From NCBI GenBank assembly GCA_023548195.1, contig JAJHZJ010000061.1:9678378-9742377 (forward strand): a stretch of DNA of 64,000 bases. The letters run 5' to 3'. Of this stretch, positions 33,880-46,019 are shown in pieces (within the stretch, counting starts at the first letter, position 1; each line of letters begins with the position of its first letter). Under the pieces are notes generated by a model, which ran no database searches, was not told the origin of the DNA, and was given only the letters and a program-made list of their open reading frames with translations. This stretch comes from Bettongia penicillata ogilbyi (taxonomy: Eukaryota; Chordata; Mammalia; Diprotodontia; Potoroidae). The position numbers were made by a program, and so were the translations under genes.

Positions 33880-33903
33880 GAGAGTTCTCAGAAGAGAACT
33901 CTC
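33880..33903. repeat. Perfect 10-base inverted repeat at the edge of module A1
   Basis: GAGAGTTCTC, AGAA loop, GAGAACTCTC. It immediately precedes the first copy of repeat module A. Confidence 0.9.
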
Positions 33904-34116
33904 ATGCAGATGCAGAGGATGAAGCCATCTAGGAGAAGTCACATTGGGCAAAGAATAAATAGGGACACCAGAGGGAGATACTTTTAATAATCGTTTTATA
34001 AATGCACATATTTTGATGACATGCACTCTCACGCTTCTTCATAGTCACACAATGATTTTGTGATAAATTGAGTTTCATGCCTTTTTTCCTCTGGTGAATG
34101 GTGCCATGCACCCTGG
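33904..34116. repeat. Repeat module A, copy 1
   Basis: ATGCAGATGCAGAGGATGAAG..CCTCTGGTGAATGG..CACCCTGG. Nearly the same sequence occurs at 35700-35914 (full) and 34287-34370 (partial). Not recognised as a known family. Confidence 0.9.
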
Positions 34117-34119
34117 TTT

Positions 34120-34286
34120 CATTTACATGAAACAGTGTTCAATGAGCAGTTCTCTTGGGTTAAAATTATATAATTGCTTCCTTAATTTGTCCTTGCTTCA
34201 TTTCTTAAAACTTCTAACTTTCGTTGTTACCCATTGTCACTGAGCTAGAATTCCATACCAGAAAGCTCCACAAGAGATAAGGAGAT
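34120..34286. repeat. Repeat module B, copy 1
   Basis: CATTTACATGAAACAGTGTTC to CACAAGAGATAAGGAGAT; its second copy is 35533-35699, the same length (167 bases) with a handful of differences. Confidence 0.92.
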
Positions 34287-34370
34287 ATGCAGATGCAGAT
34301 GGTGAAGCCATCTAGGAGAAGTCACATTGGGTAAAAGATAAACAGGGACACCAGAGGGAGATACTTTTAA
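34287..34370. repeat. Repeat module A, copy 2 (partial)
   Basis: ATGCAGATGCAGATGGTGAAG..GGGAGATACTTTTAA; it stops there, where an antisense MIR-type SINE follows. Confidence 0.92.
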
Positions 34371-34374
34371 CACC

Positions 34375-34530
34375 CATGCAGCTTGGCACCTTTTCAGCAA
34401 CTTAGTCTCAGAGACTTGCCTAGCACGCTGAGAAGCTAGGCCCAGGGCCACACAGCCAGTCTAGGTCAGAGCCAGGTCTTCCTAGCTCCAAAGTCAGATT
34501 TCTATCCACTCTACCACCTACTTATCACTT
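34375..34530 (-). mobile_element. MIR-related SINE, reverse orientation
   Basis: TTTCAGCAACTTAGTCTCAG, TTGCCTAGCACGCTGAG, GGGCCACACAGCCAG and TCTACCACC are in antisense order. Confidence 0.8.
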
Positions 34531-34689
34531 TATTATTTTCTGTAACTACATATTGGGCTTGGGGATTGGTTAAGGACTAACTCTCTCCTCCACCTAGAAA
34601 TTTGCTTCCTGAAAAGAAGTTAGCTCTTTCATGGAGGGAAAATCTGTGGTTACACTGAAGAATGCCAGGTGTTTTGATGCAATTTAACA

Positions 34690-34815
34690 TCCAGTGCGAT
34701 CTTGAGGTAAGTCAATTAATTTCTCTGCACCTCGGTTTCCTATCTGTAAAATGAGAGAATTGGACAAATGATCTCTAAGGTCTTTTTCTGCTCTAAATCT
34801 ATGAATCTGTGGTCC
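34690..34815 (+). mobile_element. THER1/MIR-type SINE tail
   Basis: CTGCACCTCGGTTTCCTATC, GAATTGGACAAATGATCTCTAAGGTC. Confidence 0.8.
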
Positions 34816-35287
<472 letters not shown>

Positions 35288-35532
35288 TTTTTAAAGAATC
35301 CAAGACTTTTTTAATTCATCAGAGAAAAAAAGAGAAGTGTACAATGAATGCAGTATGCTTCTCAGCTGAATAGGTGGCTGGCTATTCTCAACTGCCCCTG
35401 TACAATATGTTACTTTCCAAAAGAACATGGATTCATTGAAGTTCAGCTAATTATAACTTGGTGGTTGCCATTAAGATTTTTCTCAAGGTTTACCTCTGGA
35501 AGGTTTATGTTATCTCTATGTGTTTTGCATGT

Positions 35533-35699
35533 CATTTACATGAAACAGTGTTCAATGAGCAGTTCTCTTGGGTTAAAATTATATAATTGCTCCCTTAATT
35601 TGTCCTTGCTTCATTTTTTAAAACTTCTAACTTTCTTTGTTACCCATTGTCATTGAGCCAGAATTCCATACCAGAAAGCTCCACAAGAGTTGAGGAGAT
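35533..35699. repeat. Repeat module B, copy 2
   Basis: CATTTACATGAAACAGTGTTC to CACAAGAGTTGAGGAGAT, collinear with module A copy 3. Confidence 0.92.
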
Positions 35700-35914
35700 A
35701 TGCAGATGCAGATGGTGAAGCCATCTAGGAGAAGTCACATTGGGCAAAGGATAAATAGGGACACCAGAGGGAGATACTTTTAATAATCAGTTTTATAAAT
35801 GCACATATTTTGATGACATACAATCTTGCTCTTCTTGATAGTCAGGCAACAATTTTGTGACAAATTGAGTTTCAGGCCTTTTTTCCTCTGGTGAATGGTG
35901 CCATGCACCCTGGT
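35700..35914. repeat. Repeat module A, copy 3
   Basis: ATGCAGATGCAGATGGTGAAG to CCATGCACCCTGG, full length compared with copy 1. Confidence 0.92.
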
Positions 35915-36147
35915 GAGTAGAAAATGATTTTCCAGTCTTTCCTAGGTGGCACAAATACCTTGTCTTGGATCTGAGTGGTAACAGCCAGACTGAGAAAAGC
36001 AAGAGAAGAAAGGATTTGTATTGACCTTTCAGTGGCCTAGACTTCTCAGGAAATACTTTCCTTTCTTCATTTGCATAATTAGCATAATGAGCTTGATTCT
36101 CTCCTGGGTTCTTATGATGAGAGAAACTGCTTCCTCTGTTCTGATGA

Positions 36148-36391
36148 CTTTGCTATTGTTGAATCGTGTCTGTCTCCTCGTGACCCCATTTGGAGTTTTC
36201 TCAACAAAGGGACTGTAATGCTTTGCCATTTGCTTCTCCGAATCATTTTATAGATGAGGAAACTGAGGCAGACAGGACTAAGTGATTTGCCCAGGTCACA
36301 TAGCTAGTAAGTGTCTGAGGTCATATTTTTACTCAGGTCTTCTTGATTCCCACCCTGGCACTCTATCTACTGTGCCACCTAGCTGCCCCTC
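36148..36391 (-). mobile_element. Marsupial SINE, long form, reverse orientation
   Basis: GCTATTGTTGAATCGTGTCTG to CTGTGCCACCTAGCTGCCCC. Confidence 0.95.
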
Positions 36392-36579
36392 TTATGACAC
36401 TGACATCTACTTTCATTTGCCCATCTCAGAATACTCCACCTGCAATTTAACTGAGCAGTCAAGAGACCACAGGAGTGGGCAACAGTGGCTGGTCTGAACA
36501 GCAGAGGATAAGCACATGCTTGACAGGGATGCTGCTCCTTTATAGAGAGATTGTCAGGAGGGATTTTGTTCCTTTTCCT

Positions 36580-36880
36580 GGAATTCTGAATTCCTGGGCT
36601 TTCTTCAAGACAGCTCAAATTCCACATTATGCTAGGAAGTCTTTCTTTCCTGGCTGTCCGACTTTCACCACCACTGCTGTTTTCTCTCCAAGATCATCTT
36701 CCATTTAACTGTATGTATCTTGAATGCAGGGTTGTTTTTTAACACTATCTTCTCCCACTAGAATGTGAATTTCCTGAGGGCAGGGAACCTTGTTTTATTT
36801 ATTCTTTTTTATTATCTCCAACACTTAGCACAGTGCCTAGCACATAGCAGTCATTCAATAAAGGCTTGTTGATTGAAGTG
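36580..36880 (+). mobile_element. L2 3' UTR
   Basis: AGAATGTGAATTTCCTGAGGGCAGG, CACTTAGCACAGTGCCTAGC and TTCAATAAAGGCTTGTTGATTG form a clear L2 3' end. Confidence 0.9.
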
Positions 36881-37149
36881 ATTTCAGTTTGTTGGTTACT
36901 GAATAGTGATTTGTGAGATGAGAATTCTAATGGTTCAATAATTTATAGACAGTATAAGAATACATTGTAGCACTGCCCCCTTGCTTTTTTAAAAAAAAGT
37001 ATCGAAGTGTTTTGTTTTTATGTTACAAACTTCACAAATTACTTTCACATCTTGAGCAGTATCTTATACCAAAGTAAAGCAACTAAGGAAAACTCATAAT
37101 ACAGTGACTTCATCTGAAAGTGTATACAGCATTCCACATCTGTGGCACC

Positions 37150-37470
37150 CTCTACCTCTCCGTTCTAAAAAAATTAACTGAAATCCATTTTCTTTCCCTC
37201 ACACTCCCTGCCACACTTGGGGGGAGGGGGGAGGAAGGGAAACAAATTCTATGTAGTAAATATGCACAGTTGATAAGTAAAACAAATTCCCTCAATTGAC
37301 TATATCCAAACACACACACACACTATATGAATATATACATACATATAGAATTCTGTACCCTAAATCTATCATCTCTTTGTCATGGACAGCATGTTTCACC
37401 TTCAGTTTCTTCTATGGTCTTGGGGGGAAGAACGGAAGAGGACAAAATATAATGAAACTCAGAAGAAATG
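37150..37470 (-). mobile_element. L1 3' end, reverse orientation
   Basis: ATGCACAGTTGATAAGTAAAAC, AAATTCCCTCAATTGACTATATCC and TCTTTGTCATGGACAGCATG are the reverse complement of the L1 end seen at 45620-45940. A short CA run interrupts it. Confidence 0.65.
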
Positions 37471-37489
37471 TGAAGCAACATGAAAAAGA

Positions 37490-37599
37490 GAAAGGGAAGA
37501 AAGGAAGGAAGGAAGGGAGGGAGGGAGGGAGGGAGGGATGGAGGAAGAGAGGGAGGGAGAGGGAGAAAGAGATAGAGACGAGAGCGGGGGGGAAGAGAA

Positions 37600-37640
<41 letters not shown>
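37490..37640. repeat. Polypurine tract (GGAA, GGGA, GA units)
   Basis: About 150 almost pure purine bases on the plus strand. Reading frames through it are low-complexity artefacts. Confidence 0.95.
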
Positions 37641-37642
<2 letters not shown>

Positions 37643-38235
37643 AAAAATCTCATAGTGATGTTACAGTGTATTGATTATTTTATAGACAGGAAGATCCACA
37701 GTATTTGTCTGAAGACAGAAGAAAAGAGAAGAGATGTTCATGACACTAAAAATATATATTACAATCTTTGGTTTTTATTTATGACTGACTCAATAAATAA
37801 TCTACTGATCAGCAAAAGATCAAAAAAACTGTCACATTTGCAGCCTGGAGCACTTAAATATCTAATATTCAGGTATTCATGTGAAAGTTCTATAGACCCT
37901 ACAAGATCATCTCCAAGGGAACAAGGGCTACTCTGTGTCTCCTTCACAAAGTGCTAGAATTCTATAAGCTAGGGAACAGTGGGGCAGAGAGACATGGTGA
38001 CAGGATGGAATATACTTCTGCAAATAGTACAGAGGAAATCTTCAAGGGGCCATGCCATTTGGTAGAGTTCAAGGATCCAGATCCTACTGTTCTCTCCCTC
38101 TTGGCAAAGTGCAGATTTACCCACAGGTCCCTGGGGAAGCCATGCACAGGAAGGAAGTTTGTAGCACAGGCATCATGGTACATTGAGCACAGAGTCAGAG
38201 GAGCTTTTAGGACACTGATATCACTTGTATTCTTT
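37641..38235. other. No recognised gene or repeat
   Basis: Frames at 37538-37957 and 37951-38250 have no domain signature. Confidence 0.45.
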
Positions 38236-38239
38236 CAAT

Positions 38240-39012
38240 TTAGTATTTAGTATGTTGCTGGAAACAATGACAAAAGTGAATCATTCCCTACCCTTGAGGA
38301 GCTTACAGCTTGGCCAGCGAGACAGTATGTATGTAAACATGTGATTATGTACAAAAGTGATATAAGGTGATTTTTAGCATCTGAGAATCACAAAATTCTT
38401 CAAGTAGAAGGTGGCACTTGGGCTGAACCTTGAAGGAAATGGAGAATTCCAAGACAGAGATGAAGCGCTTTACAGGCATGGGGGCTAGTTAGTGCCAAGC
38501 ACAGAGAAAAGTAATGGGAAATCATGCATAAGGAACACTAAGGTCAATTTGCCTAGACTATAATATGTCAGAAAGGGAGTAATGTATAATAAGGCTGCAA
38601 AGATACATTGGGGCAAGGTCGTGATGAACCTTAAATGTTACATGGTGGAGTTTATCTTTGGTTCCAGAGGTAATAGGGAGTCACCAAAGTTTATTGAGTA
38701 GTAGACTGATATGGTAAGATCTGCGCTTCAGGAAAATCAGTTTGGTAGCTATGCAGAGGAAGGATTGAAGGGGGGAAAGGCTTTAGTCAGGCAATAGTTT
38801 AAGTAAGAGATGATGAGGGAATGAACATGTAAATGAAGAGAACAGGATGGATTCAGGGGATGTAATAGAGGTAGAAACAAGATTTGGCAACTGGTTTGCT
38901 ATATGGGGAGCCTCAGAGTGAGGAGATGGGGATCAGACTGAAGTTGTGAATGTGGGTACCTGGAAAGATGGTTGTGACCCCCAGAGAAATAGGGAAGATT
39001 CCCAAATTCACC
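38240..39012 (-). mobile_element. L2-type LINE fragment, reverse orientation
   Basis: CCCTTGAGGAGCTTACAGC, GGAGTCACCAAAGTTTATTGAG, ATCTGCGCTTCAGGAAAATCAG in antisense L2 order. Confidence 0.75.
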
Positions 39013-39014
39013 TT

Positions 39015-39262
39015 AGTGTAGAGGACAATGAACTAGGCTTGGAGACAGGAAGACTTGAGTTTGAATCCTGCCTCAGATACTTAGCTGTGTGATCCTGGGT
39101 AAATAACTTAACTTTTTTGAGGCCCAATTTTCTCATTTGTAAAATGGGGTGATAGTATCCACCTACCTCAAAGGATTATTGCAAGAATCAAATGAGATTA
39201 TATGGTAATACAAAAAGCATTTGCAAACCTTCAAGTACTACACAAATGTTATTTATTATTAG
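39015..39262 (+). mobile_element. MIR/THER-type SINE
   Basis: GGAGACAGGAAGACTTGAG, GTGTGATCCTGGGTAAATAAC, then GCATTTGCAAACCTTCAAG. Confidence 0.85.
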
Positions 39263-39329
39263 GGGAAAGGAAAGGTAATAAACACATACACATATCTATC
39301 TATATATAGATGTAGATATATAAAATGTA

Positions 39330-39400
39330 TATACTATGTGCCAGGTACTCTACTAAGTGCTTTACACATATTATCTTACTTGATACCAATATTGTTAATA
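39330..39400 (-). mobile_element. MIR-type scrap, reverse orientation
   Basis: ACTATGTGCCAGGTACTCTAC and TGCTTTACACATATTATC. Confidence 0.65.
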
Positions 39401-40410
39401 GTGATGTACATTCCTTGCCCCCAAAGAAATATTGCATAATAAAAACAAGTTCATTTTATTTGCTAAGTTAAATAATAACTGTGTACCCAGAACCCCATAA
39501 AATCTTTGAGCACAGAAATTTGGTGGTCTGTATACTGGTAAATATCTATAGATACCCACAAGGTTCAATTAACCTACATACATTTAGCTGTTTCTCATTG
39601 GGGACTTTATACATAGCTACAAAGTTTCAGGGGAATATCAACACCTTCCCAGGCTTACAAAAGTTTCTCCCCAAATTACTTTGGGATATGGGCACATAGC
39701 AAGAAGGACTGTTAAGGGAGATAGACATCCAAAGGTAGATCTTGATTTCTTTCATCTCTTCCTTTTCTTTTCCCCTTTCCTTTGCCCCTCTCCCAGCCCT
39801 TATTCTATCCCTAATCGAAATCCAAAGGATTGCTAATAGATTGGTTGTGATGGTGATAGATTGGCAATCTGCTGTCTTCAAAAGTGCCCTCCCTAAACAG
39901 GGGTAAGAAGCATCTACTGGGGAGACAAAATGGATGGCAAATTATAAATGAGATCTCCAACAGTTTCATTCATTACACTGACTCAATTCAATGCTTCATA
40001 TTCAAAATGTAGCCCTGAGTTTGGGGGGAAGGAGAAAGAAAGGAACAGAGAAGGGAGTAAGTCCCTCTGCTTGTGATCAACCTTTCTTTGCCTAGCAGCA
40101 AACAGCACTAGGAAAACATTTTCCCTCTACCTCATTGTGATTTGAACAAAAGGAATTTTGTTAACATTAAAACATTGTCAAAATGTCAGATGTATTATCA
40201 CAATCAGCATTTAAAGCCAACATGGTGGTTCCCTGATTCTCCTGGACAGCTATGGACAAAGTTGGGAGCAGTTAGTGCATTAAAAGGAACGTAAGTAGAG
40301 AGAGTTAATGGGGGAAAATAGCTACAAGAAGCAACATTTGAATTTAATAAGTTAAAAGTTGAATAGAAAGTAAATTCCACTACAAGGAACCATAGAGGCC
40401 ACCACCACCA
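39401..40410. other. No recognised gene or repeat
   Basis: About 1 kb without a family match; frames at 39481-39699 and 39627-39881 appear to be chance. Confidence 0.45.
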
Positions 40411-40414
40411 CCCC

Positions 40415-40535
40415 TCCCATTTTACTGATGAGGAACTAAGAGGTTAGATAATTTGCTCAAGGTCATACAACGTAGTAAGTGACAAGGAGGAATATGAAGT
40501 CAGTTCTCCAGATCCAGTGCTATTCTCACCATACT
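40415..40535 (-). mobile_element. MIR-type SINE, reverse orientation
   Basis: CCCATTTTACTGATGAGGAAC to GATCCAGTGCTATTCTCACC. Confidence 0.75.
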
Positions 40536-40614
40536 TTTGTAAAAAGAGTCATGAAATGGAGGTGGATTGATTTTTTTTCATTAGCATTATATTTTCACTT
40601 TTAAATGCCCTGTG

Positions 40615-41000
40615 TCAGTAATAGTGTAAGGATGATCAATTTGTCAATGACTTAATTACATTGATTAAAACAATGATCTGAGACAATTCCAGTGGACCCA
40701 TGATGAAAAATACGGTTCACCTTCAGAAAGAGAACCAATGAACTCTGCGTGCAGATGGAAGCATACTTTTCTATTTTTCAAGGTTTTTGTGTTTTTGAGT
40801 TTTCTTTTGCACCATGGCTAATATGTTCTGCATGACTTCATATGTATAATTGATATGTTGTTTGCCTTCTTACTGGATGGAGAGGGGCAAGAGGGAGGAA
40901 GAGAATTTGGAACTCCAAAATTTAAAAAATAAATGTTAAAATTTTATCTACATGTAACTAGGAAAAATTTAATGAGATAAATAAAAATGTTTAAAATATT
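40615..41000 (+). mobile_element. L1 3' end fragment
   Basis: TGATCTGAGACAATTCCAGTG, GCAGATGGAAGCATACTTTTC, GGAACTCCAAAATTTAAAAA and CTACATGTAACTAGG reproduce the L1 3' UTR order. Confidence 0.85.
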
Positions 41001-41887
41001 CTGTGTGAGCTTCTTTCCATAATTGTACAGACACATATTCATTTACTTAAAACTCATCCTGCATCATCTGGAAACAATGTTATAGATCCAGTGGTGTACT
41101 GGTAAATATTTAACAAGTCGTCTGAAAATTCAGGACACACTTTAATCTGAGTTATTAACATTTTATCCATCACTTTTGTAAGTTTAGACAAGCAACAAAA
41201 CAAGAAACCAAACTGTTATCTATATCATTTGCCAATTTCCAAGTTGTAAATACTCACACTGAAATTTTAGCAATTAGTTTGTATGAGCTGACTCTTGCCC
41301 ATCCCTAGAGTTTTCGGACTAGCCTGTCATTCACAGAATTTTAATCATTGAACTTGAACTTAAAAGGAACACCAGAAACCATCTAGTTTAGTGCATACCT
41401 GTACTGCAATTTTTAAATAGTTTAATATCTCTCCAAATGATAACAATGGCAATAACAGGTAGGGGAGCTTAGGTTTCTGGAGGAGGCAGAAGAAGAACAC
41501 TGAGACAAACCAGTATAATTTTATTGTGTGATTCAAATATAGAGGATCCGTTTGGTTTAGGGGACAAAACTTTGAAAAGGACACATGCACAGAGATGTGA
41601 AAGGGGGAAGAGAAGAGTTTCCAAATGGCACTGGTAACCTCATCCCAGGAGACTTAAGAATGTAAACTTAGTTGGAAGGTATGTCTCTAATACTTTATTT
41701 GGCGAAGCAAGCAAAAAGGAGATTCTAAAGGAACATAATGGGAAGCATCAAAGGAAATGCAGAACGTCTTAGAGTTTGTTCACTGAAAGTGGACATGCAG
41801 TCAAAAGGCCAGCAATTTGTGTGAGAGACTGAAGACAAATTTAAGTGTGGAATTAAAGAATCTTGGTCAACAACAACTACAGCAATA
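41001..41887. other. Mostly unassigned, with a CR1/L3-like scrap at 41335-41402
   Basis: CACAGAATTTTAATCATTG..CACCAGAAACCATCTAGTT resembles antisense CR1/L3; nothing else was recognised. Confidence 0.4.
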
Positions 41888-42125
41888 GCTGGTTTTTGTA
41901 TAGCACTTTAAAGTTGTGAAGCACTTTACATATATTATCTCATCTGATTCTCACAACAATCCCGTAAGACAATAATAGTACCTATTATTGTCTCCATTTT
42001 ACAAAGGAGGAAACAGACTAAGAAAGGTTAAGTGACTTGCCCAGGGTCACATAGTTAATAAGCGTCTGAGGCAGGATTTGAATTCAGTTCTTCCTGACTC
42101 CAAATATAGCACTCTATCCCCTTTA
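41888..42125 (-). mobile_element. MIR-type SINE, reverse orientation
   Basis: GCACTTTACATATATTATCTC, AGTGACTTGCCCAGGGTCAC, CACTCTATCCCC; nearly complete. Confidence 0.88.
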
Positions 42126-42142
42126 CTATCTAGCTTCTTTAA

Positions 42143-42480
42143 GCCACTCTTCCTCCATGGGCCTTAGTTTCCCCATTTGTAAAGTGAGGGAATTGGACTA
42201 GATGATCTCTAAAGTCTCTTCTAGGTCTAAATCTATGGTGCTCTGACCTCTCTGGGACTTAGTTTTCTTATCTGTAAAATAAAGGAATTCAACTGGATGA
42301 TTTTCTTGCCTTGTAACTTTGAGTTTTATTTTCCTGAAATGTGTTATTATATAAAATAACTCTTGCCATAATGTAATAGAGCAATAGACTTGAGGTCAAG
42401 AAAAATCTGAGTTTAAACTCCATCCCTGATATTTATTATCTGCCTGACCATGGGCTGGTAATTTCTCTTATCTCCATGAT
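42143..42480 (+). mobile_element. Three SINE scraps: two THER1-type tails and a MIR-type head
   Basis: GGGAATTGGACTAGATGATC (42143-42245), TCTCTGGGACTTAGTTTTC (42250-42315) and GACTTGAGGTCAAGAAAAATC (42350-42480). Confidence 0.7.
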
Positions 42481-42639
42481 AAGAAAAACAATAATAATAA
42501 ATTACAAGGGCATCAATATATGAATTACTAATTAAATTTATTGATATACTAATATAAATATTAATATAATTAATGTCATTATAATGGGGTTATTTTGGGA
42601 ATCCAATAATAAGCACCATGAAAACCTTAAAGGATCAGT

Positions 42640-42722
42640 TATCATCATCATTCTTACCATCATCATCGCCACTATCTCCATCATCATCACCACCACTAGC
42701 ACTGTCATCGTCATCATCATGC
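42640..42722. repeat. Interrupted ATC microsatellite
   Basis: ATCATCATC units broken by CACC and TCGCC variants. Confidence 0.9.
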
Positions 42723-43414
42723 CTTCACAAAATCTGATGCTTCATCATGATAAATAGATGACTCTAGTTTCTCAAAACCTAAACAAGTAGCAAATAAGGT
42801 CTGGCAGTTTCTACAGTGCTTGAAGGACTTCCAGTACAGCCCCATCAACAGATTAAGCCTGTTTGGTAAATGCAGAGAGGTTAAACACCAGTAAGCTAGC
42901 CCCTTGTTGATGACCTCTTTGGCCATGGCAACTTATAAAATAAAGAAAAATAACAAACAGCCTTCAGTCCTAAGTAGCCCTCCTCTTTTTCTGAAGTGAT
43001 AGTAGCAGAGTAATAGAATAGAAAATAGCGAGTATGAACCACAGAACTTTTAGACCACCCATACATTTTAATTTGGCTATCATTACTCTGAATTGAGATC
43101 TTTGTTCAATGACCAACAAGCAGACATTCTACTGAAAGGCTTAAACTGTATCACTCTTAACATTCTCACAATAAATGAAGAAAAAAAGAGTTGCCATTAA
43201 ATGGAAAGATAGGTGCTCCTTAGAAAGACAAATTAAGCAATTGTGATGTCAAGAGAAAGTGAGGAAGTCCTCTATGTCGCCCATATAGTCGCACAGGGAC
43301 AAAAGCCACACAAGCTGGTCGGACATGTATAGGTTGAAAATGGTGTCACTGGAATGCATGTCCAAATCAAAGAAATTACAAATAAATTTAGTATTGATGC
43401 TTTTACTTACCAAG
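42723..43414. other. No recognised gene or repeat
   Basis: No family signature; frames are short. Confidence 0.45.
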
Positions 43415-43620
43415 CCTATGATTTCATCAGGTACGGAGCTCCCAGTGAGGAACTCCCTCTACCAATGCAAACTAGCACTTGTTCTTAAATTCTTCTTAGG
43501 GAGTTGCCCAGATCACCAAGAGATTAAGGGACTTATGCCCAGGATCAGACAGCCAGTATTTATCATGGGCAGGACTTAAACCCAGGTCTTTCTAACTCTA
43601 AAGCTGACTATCCAATATAC
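43415..43620 (-). mobile_element. MIR-related SINE, reverse orientation
   Basis: GGAGCTCCCAGTGAGGAACTCC, GGGAGTTGCCCAGATCACC and CCCAGGTCTTTCTAACTC are in antisense order; related to 34375-34530. The 84-residue plus frame (43325-43579) crosses it and is not a gene. Confidence 0.75.
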
Positions 43621-44167
43621 ATCTTTTGAACATTATTACTACTATTTGTATCATCATTATTGCCAAGTTTTACCTGTGTATTAAATTTACAATTGGGAGG
43701 TATTTATTCATTATTTTATTGTAGGAGGTATTTATTCATTACTTTTTGGGAAGAGAGGGAGGGTTCTTATAAGAAAGATCCCAGTAGTCAACCAATGAAA
43801 GTCCAAAAAGGACTGGAATCAACCTACAGTAAATGATTTCTGTGTTATCTCTTCCCCAGCCACTTCAACTGAAGCTTCTCCTTGCTCAATCAAAGAGAAA
43901 TTGTCATTCTCCTAATTCATCTTGAGGACTTTAATTTTCAAGCCCAACATCATCAGCAAGCCCTAGTCTTACCTGATGCTAAGCTTCTTTTCCTTAGCCA
44001 GGAGGGTTATCAGGGCAGCCCACAAATCTGGGTCGGGTGGCTTTAGTTTCTTAGGGCAGCACACTAATATGCTACCTTCTCAGAGTTTAGGGTTCTTTTT
44101 GACCCTCAGAAAGTAGCCTCTCCCTTTAGACACCTGAAAGTTAGGATCAGGAAAGTCACTTGATTTT
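43621..44167. other. Unassigned, with a small internal duplication
   Basis: GGAGGTATTTATTCATTA occurs twice (about 43697 and 43726). Confidence 0.5.
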
Positions 44168-44483
44168 TTTCATTTTACAGATTAACTGAAGCCCAGGAAG
44201 GAAGGACTTGCCCAAGGTCATCCAAAGAGTTCCCCTTCAGAGTTTAGTCCAGATGCTAGGTCTCCTGACTCCCAATCGTAGGATATTATTTTCAGGATAT
44301 TAGACTTGAAACTGGAAGAGAATATAGAAGTCATCTAGTTCAGTCCCCTACTTTGACATGGGAGGGGGCAGTCAAAACCACTGCACCTCATATTAGCCTT
44401 GATACCTTAACTAGGTGAGAACATATCTTGGGGGCAGTTAAGTGGCAGCTAGTATTGGCTCTGGAGTCAGGAGAATCCGAGTG
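44168..44483. mobile_element. Antisense MIR scrap (44168-44290) and 5'-only SINE scrap (44431-44483, sense)
   Basis: CATTTTACAGATTAACTGAAG..GACTTGCCCAAGGTCATCC is MIR. GGGGGCAGTTAAGTGGCAGC..TCTGGAGTCAGG is a SINE head with the rest missing. Confidence 0.7.
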
Positions 44484-45450
44484 ATCCATATTGAGCAAAA
44501 TCCACTGATACTCCCAAATGACCACTTTTTAATCAATGCTATACCATCTTGTATTCATGACATTTATTTTTTGAACCCAATGAGACTTTACATTTTTTTC
44601 CCTAAGTTAAACTGTACCTGTTGAAACCTTTTTGGATCCTGACTCTATCATTCATCATACATCTGCAAAGTAGATAACCATGATATCTATATACTTTTTT
44701 AAGTCAAAGATACCAACTCCCTCCCCCAACTCTGTCCCATACTGCCAGCACCCTCAAATAGACAAAAATATAATTGGGATATGTTTAATGAAACAAATAA
44801 AAATATAATTAAAACATAGATATTAACTTACAGTTTTCTAAGTCAATATGTAGCCCTATCTTTTCCTATTTTCTTTTTCTAGTAAATGGTTGTTTTTTTC
44901 AATGTCAATAACCAGTAAGCAAAATTTAAAATAGCAGAAAAAGACTTAATAATGAACTATGTTGCCCACTGCAGCAATAACATCAGAGAGAAACAATGAA
45001 CAGAAGCAGTGAGCTGAACAATTTGTCACTGTTCCAGCAATTTCTCTGACAAGCCATAATTCAGGTATTCCCTGCTGAAATTCTCTTACTATTGAGAGCA
45101 GTGAGCGACATAAAGAAAATGACTCCAGCCAATACAAAGCTTAAGGTCAGTCTTCTTTCCCCTTTGCAACTGACCTCCCTTTTTCCAATTTCCTCTTCAA
45201 TTCCTTTCTTCACATTTGTCTCCACAAAAATTCTAAAAACTTTCACTATAGTGGAAAACTCTGCCTTCCAGTTCTGATCCTCCAGTAGCTTTCTCTCTTC
45301 CCAAGCTAGTAGATAAATCCAGCTCCTGGGGTGTTTAGTAACTCATCTCCTCACAATACAGTCAGTCTGAGCCTTACCAGAAGAACTCATATTTATAAAT
45401 TTGTCAAAAACTGAAACAACTTTAGCCTAATATGACTTATATACACACCA
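44484..45450. other. No recognised gene or repeat
   Basis: About 970 bases without a familiar element. Short frames on both strands near 45061-45277 overlap and look like chance. Confidence 0.45.
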
Positions 45451-45454
45451 TGAG

Positions 45455-45612
45455 GGAGACAGGGTGGTAAGGTGGAAAGTGTTGGTTGAATTCAGAAGAC
45501 TCGTATTCAAATTCTGACTCATTCGTGTTTTGTTTTGTTTTCTTTTGTTTTTTCACTTTGGGCAAGTCATTGAACTTTTGAACCTCTCTTCCTCATTTGT
45601 AAGGTAAGAGAG
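45455..45612 (+). mobile_element. THER1-type SINE, 5' part (3' part at 45945-46000)
   Basis: AGACAGGGTGGTAAGGTGG head, TTTGGGCAAGTCATTGAAC and CCTCATTTGTAAGGTAAGAG. The tail resumes at 45945 (AAAATGAGGGAGTAGATGACC) after an L1 insertion. Confidence 0.75.
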
Positions 45613-45619
45613 TTAGTAG

Positions 45620-45940
45620 AACAATTTATACAACATTGTTCAAACAAATGTTGAAAGATTTAAGAACTCTGAGCAAGGCAAAGATCAACCATCATTCCAT
45701 GACTTGTGAACAGTCATGAATCATGCTACCTGCTCATTACTGACAGAAAAGTGATAGATTCAAGGTGCAGAATAAGATACACATTTTTGAACATGGTCAG
45801 TGTAAGATTTTTTATGCTTGACTATCCACATTTGTCATAAAGGTTTTCTTTATCTTTTTTTTAATGGGTTGAGAAAGTGGGAAAGAGAGAAATAAATGAT
45901 TATTAGTTGAAGAAAGCAAAATTAAATTTATATTAAAATT
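45620..45940 (+). mobile_element. L1 3' end inserted in a SINE
   Basis: AGAACAATTTATACAACATTG, TAAGAACTCTGAGCAAGG, GGTGCAGAATAAGATACAC and TTTTGAACATGGTCAGTG are L1 3' UTR text. It splits the SINE at its AATGAGGGAG region. Confidence 0.8.
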
Positions 45941-45944
45941 TTAA

Positions 45945-46000
45945 AATGAGGGAGTAGATGACCTAAGATTCCTCTCTAGCTCTAAATCTGTAATGACAAG
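45945..46000 (+). mobile_element. THER1-type SINE, 3' part
   Basis: AAAATGAGGGAGTAGATGACC..TCTAGCTCTAAATC. Confidence 0.75.
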
Positions 46001-46019
46001 ATCATATAAACTATTTTAC

